From: a bacterium
GTDB taxonomy: Bacteria > Fidelibacterota > Marinisomatia > Marinisomatales > JAHJCW01
DNA length: 10,630 bases
Reading direction: 5' to 3'
NCBI GenBank assembly: GCA_030621275.1
Contig: JAUXHY010000019.1
Location: 1 to 10,630, forward strand
A program made the position numbers and the translations under genes. Positions 1 to 7,524 of the stretch are shown here, piece by piece. The number at the start of each line of letters is the position of its first letter. Positions within the stretch are counted from its first letter, which is position 1. A model generated the notes under the pieces. It had not been told where the DNA came from and searched no databases. It was given only the letters and a program-made list of their open reading frames with translations.

Positions 1-398
1 ATGACTGGCTGAATGAAACTATCGATGGGGCTTCTACTACAGAAGATACCGCAAGTACAATGGAAGAAAATGTTACAGAAGTTGTTGATGAAGTTGCAAT
101 AATAGAAACTAGTTCAGAACCGGCAGTTACAAAAGTACAGCCGACTGCTATTGTTGAAGCTAATTATACAATACAAGTTGCCGCAGAATCAAACGGAGAT
201 ACAGCAGCACAACATGTCAATCGTCTAATTAATGCAGGATACGATGCTTATTCACTCGAACACATAACTGAAGATAATAAAACTCTATACCGTATAAGAA
301 TCGGAAAATACATGACTCGTGAAGATGCATTGCAAGCAGCCGATAAAATTGCAAATGACCAAGGTTTGCCGACTTGGGTTACACAATATCAAAAATAA
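1..398 (+). CDS. SPOR-domain protein, C-terminal part (5' end outside window)
   Basis: The reading frame is open from the left edge (first whole codon at 3) to the TAA at 396-398, so the ATG at 60 is probably internal and the gene starts upstream. About 131 residues are visible. Residues 1-53 are a low-complexity stretch rich in Thr, Glu, Val and Ala, typical of a linker. Residues 54-131 read as a SPOR domain: it begins YTIQVAAES, has a central YRIRIGKYMTREDA segment (the usual 'yRVrvGpf..reeA' pattern) and ends in an Ala-rich helix followed by a short strand. SPOR domains bind denuded glycan strands of peptidoglycan and often sit at division sites or in the periplasm. No membrane segment is visible in this fragment. 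The membrane-protein gene follows 15 bases downstream, so the two are probably co-transcribed. The domain call is firm; the full protein's role is unknown. Confidence 0.8.
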   Translation, partial: DWLNETIDGASTTEDTASTMEENVTEVVDEVAIIETSSEPAVTKVQPTAIVEANYTIQVAAESNGDTAAQHVNRLINAGYDAYSLEHITEDNKTLYRIRIGKYMTREDALQAADKIANDQGLPTWVTQYQK

Positions 399-413
399 AT
401 TTTGAGGTAAAAT

Positions 414-1589
414 ATGGAACCAATAAAATTATATTTTGATGTCAGAGATATTTTTCGGTCTCCACGGTTAGCACTTAGCGGAAAAAAGATTTGGTTATTT
501 TTAAAAGCTAATTTATTTGGCTTCACTGTTTATTGGGTTTTCTCATATATTGCCATCGTATTGGGAAGTATTGATTTTCCTAACGCAGTACACATATATG
601 GTTTATATCCCTGTCTATATTGTGTAGAAAATGTTTCATTAATATCTCAAATAATATACTGGATAGGTATAACAATTTGGATTATCTCAATATTTTTTGC
701 TTGTACTGCAGTTTCAAGGCTTACATACAAGGAACTAAAAGGAGATGATTTTTATTCCGTCGCAGATGCAAGAAATTTTGTTAAAAACCATCGGTATCCG
801 ATTATATTAAGTTGGATATCAATTTTACTTATTGCAGGATTTCTTAGTCTCGGAGCAATCTTCTTTGCGCTGATCGGAAAAATACCACATGTCGGTGAAA
901 TATTATTTGCATTATTTTACATCATATATTTCTTTGTGTCTGTATTTACCGTATATACATTAGTAGTGTTTATTATTTCATTGATATACAGTCCTGCAAT
1001 TGTAGCAACAATGGAAGAAGATACAATGGGAACTGTTTTCCAAAGTTATTCCATTACTTGGTCACAACCATGGCGATTAGTACTCTATCACCTTATCCTG
1101 CTACCCATTTTAGTTCTTGGAGTTACAATTTTCAAATGGTTCTGGTTTGCAGGATATAAATTGATAAATATAATATTTGGTGCTGAGTGGTTAATGGGTA
1201 CAAAACTTCATAATATTGTTGGTTGGGCATCCGATTTAGTAAATCCACAATTTGGTTTTTGCAACTTCGTAAAATGCTCTACAACTATTGAGAATTCGGT
1301 AAATCAGCATACATTACTATCATTACAAGATGGTGTATTACTATCAAATACAGAATATATTGCAGGCACAATAGTTGCTATAGTTCTTTTTATACTTTTA
1401 ATGTCAATTGTTTCCTATGGATTGTCAATTTTATCTGTAGGAGAAACTATAATGTTTACAATATTTAAGAAGAAATCTAATGACGAGAATTTATTAGATC
1501 GCAGAGATGAGAACGATATTTCTAACAAGGAATCTGATAAAAATATTGATGCTGATACCAAAAAAGAAAAAGACGATTCTGTTGCTTAA
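414..1589 (+). CDS. Integral membrane protein, six predicted helices, unrecognised
   Basis: I do not recognise a named family in this 391-residue protein. Hydrophobic stretches fit six membrane segments at about 26-50, 76-100, 129-154, 163-192, 222-247 and 316-347. Basic residues cluster before segment 1 and between segments 2 and 3, which puts both ends in the cytoplasm. On that topology, two pairs of cysteines, C67/C70 (PCLYC) and C283/C288 (FCNFVKC), face the periplasm. The tail (352-391) is almost entirely Lys, Asp, Glu, Asn and Ser and looks disordered. The start is supported by a GAGG Shine-Dalgarno at 404-407, six bases before the ATG. The gene follows the SPOR-domain gene closely, so a role at the cell envelope is plausible but is inference only. 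It ends before the separate yceD promoter. Confidence 0.75.
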   Translation: MEPIKLYFDVRDIFRSPRLALSGKKIWLFLKANLFGFTVYWVFSYIAIVLGSIDFPNAVHIYGLYPCLYCVENVSLISQIIYWIGITIWIISIFFACTAVSRLTYKELKGDDFYSVADARNFVKNHRYPIILSWISILLIAGFLSLGAIFFALIGKIPHVGEILFALFYIIYFFVSVFTVYTLVVFIISLIYSPAIVATMEEDTMGTVFQSYSITWSQPWRLVLYHLILLPILVLGVTIFKWFWFAGYKLINIIFGAEWLMGTKLHNIVGWASDLVNPQFGFCNFVKCSTTIENSVNQHTLLSLQDGVLLSNTEYIAGTIVAIVLFILLMSIVSYGLSILSVGETIMFTIFKKKSNDENLLDRRDENDISNKESDKNIDADTKKEKDDSVA

Positions 1590-1599
1590 TTTTATCCGA

Positions 1600-1615
1600 T
1601 TTAAACTTGTTTAAA
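1600..1615. repeat. 16-base inverted repeat overlapping the -33 element
   Basis: TTTAAAC (1600-1606) and GTTTAAA (1609-1615) are perfect inverted copies separated by TT. The right arm plus the next base (1609-1616) is itself an 8-base palindrome. The repeat covers the TTG that serves as the -33 element of the yceD promoter, a position where a dimeric repressor could block RNA polymerase. It is very AT-rich and the loop is too small for a good RNA hairpin. A DNA operator is therefore more plausible than a terminator, but chance is not excluded. Confidence 0.35.
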
Positions 1616-1645
1616 CTTTATTAAATCCTTACTTTTGCAGCCAAA
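1606..1645 (+). promoter_or_regulatory. Bacteroidota-type promoter for the yceD-rpmF-plsX-fab operon
   Basis: TACTTTTG at 1630-1637 matches the TAnnTTTG -7 element known for the primary sigma factor of Bacteroidota. CTTG at 1606-1609 fits the TTTG -33 element, with 20 bases between them, inside the usual 19-21. Transcription would start about 4-8 bases after the TTTG, near 1641-1645. The ATG of yceD is at 1648, so the leader would be only a few bases. This is the only good match I found in the gaps between the plus-strand genes, and it sits exactly where an operon promoter is expected. Confidence 0.65.
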
Positions 1646-1647
1646 AT

Positions 1648-2151
1648 ATGAAGCTTTATCGTACTGAATTAGATAAAGGAATTAGCAAAAAGTTATTTGA
1701 TATTGATACAAATCAATTTCAGTTAGATGAATTAAAATTTTATGAAGATACAATAAATGGAGAATTATCTGCTGAACGAAGTTCAAATGGTTATCATATC
1801 AGTGGTATCATAAATATTCCGTTTGAACAAACTTGTGACCGTTGTTTAGTTAAATTTCATAATCTGAAAAATGTTGAATTTAATTTTTGGCTTACTGATG
1901 AAAATGAGCTGTTACAAGATGACTCTGATGATGTTTTATATTTCTCCAAAGATGATGATGAAATTGATTTAAAAACATTATTCCGGGAACTAATCTTCTT
2001 AGAAAAACAAATGAAAAGTATCTGTAGTAAAGAATGTAAAGGTCTTTGCTCCAATTGTGGCGCAAATCTAAATGAAGGGAATTGCAGGTGTTCCGTTGAA
2101 ATAAAGGATAGTCCCTGGGAAGTATTAAGAAATTTAAAAGGCACAGCCTAG
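1648..2151 (+). CDS. yceD: YceD/DUF177 family protein, zinc-binding type
   Basis: This 167-residue protein belongs to the DUF177/YceD family, which is nearly always encoded directly before rpmF and has been linked to 23S rRNA accumulation and 50S assembly. The visible signature is a first CxxC (C63, C66, in FEQTCDRCLVKF), an acidic middle (residues 84-108), and a C-terminal Cys-rich cluster (C126, C130, C134, C137, C146, C148) ending in the typical SPWEVLRNLK. The cysteine arrangement suggests zinc binding, an inference from spacing. The ATG at 1648 is the only plausible start: the next Met is at residue 122, and the promoter -7 element ends only 10 bases upstream. There is no Shine-Dalgarno, consistent with leaderless or near-leaderless translation. 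rpmF follows after 16 bases. Confidence 0.88.
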   Translation: MKLYRTELDKGISKKLFDIDTNQFQLDELKFYEDTINGELSAERSSNGYHISGIINIPFEQTCDRCLVKFHNLKNVEFNFWLTDENELLQDDSDDVLYFSKDDDEIDLKTLFRELIFLEKQMKSICSKECKGLCSNCGANLNEGNCRCSVEIKDSPWEVLRNLKGTA

Positions 2152-2167
2152 AATATTTGGAGAAAAA

Positions 2168-2347
2168 ATGGCACTACCAAAAGTTAGACAATCAAAAGCA
2201 CGCGGTCGCAAACGTCGCACACATTATAAATCACAAAATGTTTCGTATATGACATGTCCACAATGTAGTGAAACAAAGATGCCGCATCATGCATGTCCAA
2301 ATTGCGGTTATTATAGAGGAAGACCAGTTATTTCTGCTGCTGAGTAA
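2168..2347 (+). CDS. rpmF: 50S ribosomal protein L32
   Basis: A 59-residue ORF begins MALPKVRQSKARGRKRR, the diagnostic basic N-terminus of bacterial L32 (bL32), which packs against 23S rRNA in the large subunit. It carries the zinc-ribbon form: CPQC (C30, C33) and CPNC (C43, C46), followed by GYYRGR. This is the four-cysteine (C+) paralogue; no cysteine is missing. The ATG is preceded by GGAG at 2159-2162 with a five-base spacer, one of the clearer ribosome-binding sites in the operon. It lies between yceD and plsX, the classical order in many bacteria, tying ribosome synthesis to membrane lipid synthesis. The plsX start is 9 bases after its stop. Confidence 0.95.
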   Translation: MALPKVRQSKARGRKRRTHYKSQNVSYMTCPQCSETKMPHHACPNCGYYRGRPVISAAE

Positions 2348-2356
2348 CCCTATTTT

Positions 2357-3361
2357 ATGAAATTTGTTTTAGACGCCATGGGTGGCGATGGAGCACCAAA
2401 AGCTGCAGTGCACGGTGCTTTAAACGCATTAACTGTAACACCAAATGATGTGCATTTAATACTAATTGGTGACCAAAATGCAATCACCAATGAATTTAAT
2501 GACAGTATTCCCGATCGTATTTCAATTCATCACACTACCCAAACTGTCGATATGTACGATTCAGGATCTAAGGTAATTAAAACTAAACCTGACTCTTCAA
2601 TTGTTCAAGGTATTCGATTAGTTAAAAATAGCATGGCCGATGGATTTATCAGTGCCGGACACACAGGTGCAGTTATGACAGCTGCAACACTATTACTTGG
2701 TCGTATCCCTAATGTAAAAAGACCAGCTCTTGCTGCATATATTCCTTCGGAAAGCGGCGGTAAAGTGATTTGTGATGTAGGTGCTAATCCGGATGCTAAA
2801 CCGGAACATTTATTGCAATTTGCTATTATGGCTTCGCATTATTTAGAATTCGTTGAGAAACAGAAGAATCCAAAAATTGGTTTAGTTAACATTGGTGAAG
2901 AATCTAACAAAGGAAGTGAACTGTATAAAAAAGCAAACCAATTATTAAAAAACGAGCTCCCAAATTTTTTTGGTAACGTAGAGGGAAGACATCTTCTTGA
3001 TAGTGAAGCAAATGTATTAATTTGCGATGGATTTGTTGGAAATACAATTCTCAAGTTTGGTGAGGGTTGGATGAATGTATTTTATAATTCTATTAAATCC
3101 GGTATAGAAAGTAGCTTACGTTATAAACTTGGTGGACTGCTTATTAAACCCATATTCAATAAGATCAAGAAAAAATATGATTACGAGGAACATGGCGGAA
3201 CTCCTCTCTTGGGTGTGAACGGAATTGCGATTGTTTGTCATGGTAGCTCCGGTCCAAAATCCTTTTTAAACTCCATATTATTAGCAAAAAAGAGTATTGA
3301 CAATAAATTAATCGAATATACAAAAACGGAATTAGCCGCTCATCTCGAAGCCTACAAATGA
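2357..3361 (+). CDS. plsX: Phosphate acyltransferase PlsX
   Basis: PlsX converts acyl-ACP and inorganic phosphate to acyl-phosphate, the acyl donor for PlsY in the first step of phosphatidic acid synthesis; it is a peripheral membrane enzyme. The 334-residue protein has the family N-terminus (VLDAMGGDGAP, 4-14), a glycine-rich SAGHTGAVM loop (99-107), the CDVGAN stretch (139-144), GLVNIGEESNKG (175-186), and the C-terminal signature around EGRHLLDSEANVLICDGFVGN (209-229). The length is normal for the family (about 330-350). In most relatives I recall, the loop reads SAGNTGA; here the Asn is His102. There is no evident Shine-Dalgarno, and the start lies 9 bases after rpmF, so coupling is likely. 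Its TGA overlaps the fabH ATG (ATGA at 3358-3361). Confidence 0.95.
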   Translation: MKFVLDAMGGDGAPKAAVHGALNALTVTPNDVHLILIGDQNAITNEFNDSIPDRISIHHTTQTVDMYDSGSKVIKTKPDSSIVQGIRLVKNSMADGFISAGHTGAVMTAATLLLGRIPNVKRPALAAYIPSESGGKVICDVGANPDAKPEHLLQFAIMASHYLEFVEKQKNPKIGLVNIGEESNKGSELYKKANQLLKNELPNFFGNVEGRHLLDSEANVLICDGFVGNTILKFGEGWMNVFYNSIKSGIESSLRYKLGGLLIKPIFNKIKKKYDYEEHGGTPLLGVNGIAIVCHGSSGPKSFLNSILLAKKSIDNKLIEYTKTELAAHLEAYK

Positions 3362-4341
3362 AAACAGCTATAACAGCCACAGCTAAATATCTACCCGAAC
3401 GAATTTTATCAAATTTTGATTTAGAAAAAATGGTTGATACAAATGACGAGTGGATTAGAACAAGGACCGGAATTGAAACTCGGCACTTAGTTTCAGAAGG
3501 TCAGGCTTCAGCGGATATGGCAACCGAAGTTGCAAAAATTCTATTAGAACGCTCTAATACTGATAAAAATGAAATAGACTTAATTATTATTGCAACAGTT
3601 ACACCCGACACTATTTTTCCATCCACTGCTGCACGTGTACAACACAATTTGGATGCGCAAAAATGTTGGGGATTCGATTTATCAGGTGCATGTACCGGCT
3701 TTTTATATGCCTTAGAAACAGGAGCAAAATTTGTTGAATCGGGAAAATATAAAAAAGTTATTGTCATTGGCGTGGACACAATGAGTTCTATTATTGATTA
3801 TACTGATAGAAATACTTGTGTGTTATTCGGTGACGGTGCAGGCGGTGTATTGCTTGAACCATCAAAAAATAATAACGGTATTATTGATTCAATATTAGGG
3901 ATTGATGGAGCAGGTGGTGAGTCTCTAATAATGCCGGGCGGTGGTAGTTTGCATCCGGCTTCAGCTGATACTGTGAAGAAAAAAATGCATTATGTATATC
4001 AAGACGGTAAAACTGTATTCAAATTTGCAGTTAAAGGAATGGGAGATATTAGCTCCGATATTTTGAAAAAGAATAATTTTACCGGCAATGATGTAAAACT
4101 TTTTATTCCTCATCAAGCTAATAAACGAATTATCGATGCCGCCGCAAAGCGCTGCCGAATTCCTGATGATCGTGTTTTAATTAATATTAATAAATATGGC
4201 AATACCACAGCTGCTACTATTCCTATTGGAATGGATGAAGCAGCATCTGATGGAACCATCAAAGATGGTGATCTTGTTTTAACAGCATCATTTGGAGCTG
4301 GTTTTACATGGGGTTCTATGTTGATTAGGTGGGGTAAATAA
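3358..4341 (+). CDS. fabH: Beta-ketoacyl-ACP synthase III (FabH)
   Basis: FabH condenses an acyl-CoA primer with malonyl-ACP to start fatty-acid synthesis. The 327-residue sequence has the standard thiolase-fold layout. The catalytic triad is visible: C112 in DLSGACTGF, H252 in IPHQAN and N282 in KYGNTTAA. The N-terminal DEWIRTRTGIETRH block (30-43), which binds CoA in characterised FabH, is intact, as is the C-terminal GAGFTWGSMLIRW. Whether it prefers acetyl-CoA or branched primers cannot be told from sequence by eye. The start codon overlaps the plsX stop by four bases (ATGA), a strong sign of translational coupling. fabD begins one base after the TAA. The order plsX-fabH-fabD-fabG is the conserved one. 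Confidence 0.96.
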   Translation: MKTAITATAKYLPERILSNFDLEKMVDTNDEWIRTRTGIETRHLVSEGQASADMATEVAKILLERSNTDKNEIDLIIIATVTPDTIFPSTAARVQHNLDAQKCWGFDLSGACTGFLYALETGAKFVESGKYKKVIVIGVDTMSSIIDYTDRNTCVLFGDGAGGVLLEPSKNNNGIIDSILGIDGAGGESLIMPGGGSLHPASADTVKKKMHYVYQDGKTVFKFAVKGMGDISSDILKKNNFTGNDVKLFIPHQANKRIIDAAAKRCRIPDDRVLININKYGNTTAATIPIGMDEAASDGTIKDGDLVLTASFGAGFTWGSMLIRWGK

Positions 4342-4342
4342 T

Positions 4343-5266
4343 TTGAAAACCGCATTTTTATTTCCCGGACAAGCATCCCAAAAAATTGGTATGGGACTAG
4401 ACTTATATCAAGATACAGAATTAGGTAAAAAATATTTTGATATAACTAATGAAATAATAGAAGTCGACCTTAAAGATATCATATTTAACGGTCCGGATGA
4501 AATTTTAAAACAGACACAATTCACACAACCTGCCATATATTTAGTAAGTGTAATCTTAGGGGATTTACTTTTACACAAAAATATAATTCCTATTGCAGCT
4601 GCAGGTCATAGTTTGGGAGAGTATTCAGCTTTAGCCATAAGTGGCGCTTTTTCTTTTGAATCTGGATTAAGGCTCGTAAAACTTCGTGCAGAAAGTATGC
4701 AAAAAGCCGGAGAAATTACAAATGGTACTATGGCTGCTATTATTGGCTTAGATAAAACTATAATCGAAGAAATTTGCAGACAAAGTAATGAAAAAGAAAT
4801 TGTTGTACCCGCAAATTTCAACGCACCGGGTCAAATCGTTATTTCCGGTGAAACAGATGCGGTTAAATATGTAATGAATCTTGCTAAAGAAGCCGGCGCG
4901 AGGAAAGTTATTGAATTAAACGTGAGCGGCGCATTTCATTCACCATTAATGTCAAATGCAAAAGAAGCATTAACAAATAAGTTAAATTCAATTGAAATAT
5001 CTGATGCAAATTTTCCAATCTATTCTAATGTTACTGCAAAACCTGTAGTTAAATCTAAGGAAATCCGAGAAAGATTAATTCAACAGTTGGATAATACAGT
5101 TCTTTGGCAGGATTCAATTTTGAGTATGATTAAAAACGGTGTTACCAACTTTCTTGAAGTGGGTCCGGGACGAGTTTTGCAAGGATTAACTAAACGAATT
5201 GATAGAAATATTAAATCATCAGGCATTGAAACAAATAATGATGTAAATTCTTATACTAATGAATAA
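4343..5266 (+). CDS. fabD: Malonyl-CoA:ACP transacylase (FabD)
   Basis: FabD transfers malonyl from CoA to the phosphopantetheine arm of AcpP, supplying FabH and FabF with extender units. The 307-residue protein shows the family N-terminus FLFPGQASQ (6-13), the nucleophile motif GHSLGE (S90), R115 in the following helix and the catalytic His in GAFHS (H199), plus NFNAPGQIVISG (158-169). The start is TTG at 4343: no ATG or GTG is available nearby and the conserved N-terminus begins exactly there. The upstream AGGTGGGG (4327-4334) is only a loose Shine-Dalgarno, so initiation probably relies on ribosomes ending fabH one base earlier. The 3' end overlaps fabG by eight bases. Residues after about 290 form a short polar tail. 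Confidence 0.95.
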   Translation: MKTAFLFPGQASQKIGMGLDLYQDTELGKKYFDITNEIIEVDLKDIIFNGPDEILKQTQFTQPAIYLVSVILGDLLLHKNIIPIAAAGHSLGEYSALAISGAFSFESGLRLVKLRAESMQKAGEITNGTMAAIIGLDKTIIEEICRQSNEKEIVVPANFNAPGQIVISGETDAVKYVMNLAKEAGARKVIELNVSGAFHSPLMSNAKEALTNKLNSIEISDANFPIYSNVTAKPVVKSKEIRERLIQQLDNTVLWQDSILSMIKNGVTNFLEVGPGRVLQGLTKRIDRNIKSSGIETNNDVNSYTNE

Positions 5267-6005
5267 TTTAGAAAATAAAGTTGCGATCATAACAGGCGCT
5301 TCCCGTGGTATTGGTAAAGTTATTGCGGAGCAAATTGCCAAAGCAGGTGCTAAAACAGTTTGCGTTAGTAGATCGCTTTCTGATATAGAGATAGTCGCAC
5401 AAAATATTAATGAACAGGGCTATACAGCCGTCGCAATCGCTTGCGATATTACTAACGGGAAACAATATCAAGAACTCGTTAAATCTGTTAATGAAAAATT
5501 TGGTTCTGTTGATATACTAGTAAATAATGCCGGCGTTACAAAAGACGGTCTAATAATGCGCATGTCTGAAGATGATTGGAACATTGTAATTGACACAAAC
5601 TTAAAGGGTGCATTTAACGGAACTAAAGCAGTAACAAGACATATGATGAAACAACGTAGCGGTCGTATAATAAATATTTCATCGGTGGTTGGATTAATTG
5701 GAAATGCCGGACAAGCTAATTATGCTGCTTCCAAAGCTGGCTTAATTGGTTTAACAAAAGCGACAGCCAAAGAATTAGCATCTCGAAGTATTACCGCAAA
5801 TTGTATTGCCCCGGGATATATAGAAACCGACATGACTAATCAATTGTCCGAGAAAATAAGAAATGCTTTAATTGAGCAAATTCCGTTGGGTCGTATTGGT
5901 CAAGCAACAGATATTGCTGCGATAGTTCGTTTTTTAGCATCGGATGAGGCCGGATACATAACCGGACAAACTTTCACCGTGGACGGTGGAATGGTCATGT
6001 CATAA
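5259..6005 (+). CDS. fabG: 3-oxoacyl-ACP reductase (FabG)
   Basis: FabG is the NADPH-dependent short-chain dehydrogenase that reduces 3-oxoacyl-ACP to 3-hydroxyacyl-ACP. At 248 residues it has the usual length. The Rossmann cofactor loop TGASRGIG is at 12-19 and NNAG at 89-92. The catalytic tetrad is N114, S142, Y155 and K159 (YAASK), and the stretch [17 protein letters not shown] is typical of true FabG rather than a general SDR. The C-terminus [14 protein letters not shown] is also standard. The ATG lies inside the last codons of fabD (eight-base overlap), so the two are probably translationally coupled. Its position between fabD and acpP supports the assignment over other SDR functions. 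Confidence 0.96.
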   Translation: MNNLENKVAIITGASRGIGKVIAEQIAKAGAKTVCVSRSLSDIEIVAQNINEQGYTAVAIACDITNGKQYQELVKSVNEKFGSVDILVNNAGVTKDGLIMRMSEDDWNIVIDTNLKGAFNGTKAVTRHMMKQRSGRIINISSVVGLIGNAGQANYAASKAGLIGLTKATAKELASRSITANCIAPGYIETDMTNQLSEKIRNALIEQIPLGRIGQATDIAAIVRFLASDEAGYITGQTFTVDGGMVMS

Positions 6006-6019
6006 ATAAAGAGGTAAAA

Positions 6020-6253
6020 ATGAATACAGCTGATAAAATTAAAGAAGCAATAATTGATAAACTTGGAGTTGAAGAATCTCAGATTACACCGGAAGCATCT
6101 TTCATTGATGATCTTGGTGCTGACTCTCTTGATACAGTTGAATTAATAATGGCGTTGGAAGAAGAATTTGATCTGGAAATTCCGGATGAAGATGCTGAAA
6201 CTTTAACAACAGTTAAAGCAGTAATGGATTATATAGAAGAGAAATTAAAATAA
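6020..6253 (+). CDS. acpP: Acyl carrier protein
   Basis: This 77-residue acidic protein carries the growing acyl chain on 4'-phosphopantetheine. The attachment site is S36 in the classical [10 protein letters not shown] motif, followed by the acidic helix II ([18 protein letters not shown]) that docks partner enzymes. Length and sequence match housekeeping AcpP rather than a polyketide or specialised ACP. The start has one of the best ribosome-binding sites in the window, GAGG at 6011-6014 with a five-base spacer, fitting the high protein level AcpP usually needs. It sits between fabG (14-base gap) and fabF (12-base gap). A GC-rich hairpin 42 bases after its stop, inside fabF, could protect or end acpP-containing transcripts (inference). 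Confidence 0.97.
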   Translation: MNTADKIKEAIIDKLGVEESQITPEASFIDDLGADSLDTVELIMALEEEFDLEIPDEDAETLTTVKAVMDYIEEKLK

Positions 6254-6265
6254 TAATAGAGATTT

Positions 6266-7516
6266 ATGTCAAAACCTAAAGTTGTTATAACCGGTTTGGG
6301 GGCAGTTGCCCCCAATGGCAATAATGTGGATACATTTTGGTCAGCATTGGTAGCTGGTAAAAGTGGAATTGATACCATTAAAAGTTATGATACAACTGAT
6401 CATTCTGTCACTATCGCCGGTGAAATAAAGAACTTTAATTATGAAGATCATCTTGAACGAAAAGATGCTCGGAAACTTGACAGATTCACGATTTTAGCAC
6501 TTGTTGCTGCTAAAGAAGCAATTAACAATGCAAAATTAAATTTAAGTACTTTAGACTCCGATAAAATTGGCGTAATACTAGGTTCAGGAGTTGGCGGAGT
6601 TGCAACTTTAATTGAACAACAAAATGTAATACAAGACCGAGGTCCCAAACGGGTATCTCCACATTTTGTCCCAAAAATGATTGCCAATATTGCTGCCGGG
6701 CATATCGCAATACGATGGAATTTAAAAGGACCAAATCAAACTATTGTATCTGCTTGTGCTTCCGCTACTGATGCAATTGGTATCGCTCTACGATTAATAC
6801 AATCCGGTGATGCTGATGCAATAGTCACGGGTGGTTCAGAAGCGAGTGTACTTCCACTGACAATTGCAGGTTTTGCAAATATGCGAGCTTTGTCAACACG
6901 TAATAATGATCCTAAAGCTGCAAGCCGACCATTTGATTTGAATCGAGATGGATTCATACTCAGCGAAGGAGCCGGAATCTTAGTAATTGAGACTGAAGAA
7001 CACGCAAAAGCTCGTAATGCGCCAATTCTGGCTGAATTAGCTGGATATGGAGCATCAGACGATGCCTATCATGTAACTCAACCATCAGAAGGTGGTGTAG
7101 GTGGCGCGAAAGCAATACATCGAGCTATCGCAAATGCCGGATTAAGACCAGAAGATATTAGTTATATTAATGCTCATGGTACATCTACTCCCCACAACGA
7201 TAAAAATGAATCAAAAGCAATCAGAACTGTTTTTGGAAATCATACTGATAAATTAAAAGTAAGCTCCACTAAATCGATGACAGGACATTTACTTGGTGCA
7301 AGCGGGGCAGTTGAGGCAATTGCATCTATTAAAGCAATTCAGCAACAAATCGCACCACCAACAATAAATTATCAAACTCCTGATCCTGAATGTGAATTAG
7401 ATTATATTCCAAATAAGGCACAATCATTTGAGATAAATTCAGTAATGTCTAATTCATTTGGATTTGGCGGTCATAACGGAGTTCTGGTTTTCAAGAAATA
7501 CACAAATAATACTTAG
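6266..7516 (+). CDS. fabF: Beta-ketoacyl-ACP synthase II (FabF)
   Basis: FabF is the elongating condensing enzyme that joins acyl-ACP to malonyl-ACP. The 416-residue protein has the family start (VVITGLGAVAPNGNN, 6-20) and the Cys-His-His active site: C164 in IVSACASATD, H304 in NAHGTSTPHND and H341 in MTGHLLGASGAVEA, with the supporting K336. The usual motif has TACATG around the cysteine and TPLND after the first His; here SACASA and TPHND, mild variation that leaves catalytic residues intact. The C-terminus NSFGFGGHNGVLVF is typical. The ATG is 12 bases after acpP with only a weak GAG upstream. Codons 11-17 form an exceptionally GC-rich hairpin (separate entry). The stop TAG lies just before the presumed AUU start of rnc. 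Confidence 0.96.
   Translation: MSKPKVVITGLGAVAPNGNNVDTFWSALVAGKSGIDTIKSYDTTDHSVTIAGEIKNFNYEDHLERKDARKLDRFTILALVAAKEAINNAKLNLSTLDSDKIGVILGSGVGGVATLIEQQNVIQDRGPKRVSPHFVPKMIANIAAGHIAIRWNLKGPNQTIVSACASATDAIGIALRLIQSGDADAIVTGGSEASVLPLTIAGFANMRALSTRNNDPKAASRPFDLNRDGFILSEGAGILVIETEEHAKARNAPILAELAGYGASDDAYHVTQPSEGGVGGAKAIHRAIANAGLRPEDISYINAHGTSTPHNDKNESKAIRTVFGNHTDKLKVSSTKSMTGHLLGASGAVEAIASIKAIQQQIAPPTINYQTPDPECELDYIPNKAQSFEINSVMSNSFGFGGHNGVLVFKKYTNNT
6296..6315 (+). repeat. GC-rich hairpin inside the 5' end of fabF
   Basis: TTGGGGGCA (6296-6304) and TGCCCCCAA (6307-6315) are perfect inverted copies. As RNA they would form an eight-base stem, TTGGGGGC with GCCCCCAA, closed by an AGTT loop, with six G-C pairs. 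It lies 42 bases after the acpP stop and 30 bases inside fabF, over codons 11-17. No T-tract follows, so it is not a standard intrinsic terminator. Possible roles are a 3'-end barrier for acpP transcripts or an obstacle tuning fabF translation. The structure is seen in the sequence; its function is inference. Confidence 0.6.
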
Positions 7517-7518
7517 GT
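7515..7518 (+). promoter_or_regulatory. Shine-Dalgarno-like AGGT deciding the rnc start
   Basis: AGGT overlaps the fabF stop codon (TAG at 7514-7516) and lies six bases before the ATT at 7525 and three before the ATT at 7522. Clear sites in the same window show AGGT four (acpP) and five (414 gene) bases before ATG. It therefore supports initiation at one of the two ATT codons, with 7525 slightly better placed. Confidence 0.45.
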
Positions 7519-7524
7519 TAAATT

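Noticed and set aside
60..398. ATG at 60 as the start of the SPOR gene
   Set aside because: The same frame is open to the window edge with plausible protein sequence, there is no Shine-Dalgarno before 60, and no signal or membrane segment would be included.
6448..6957. Open frames on the minus strand opposite fabF and other plus-strand genes
   Set aside because: They lie antisense to strongly conserved coding regions, have no ribosome-binding sites and no recognisable protein features.
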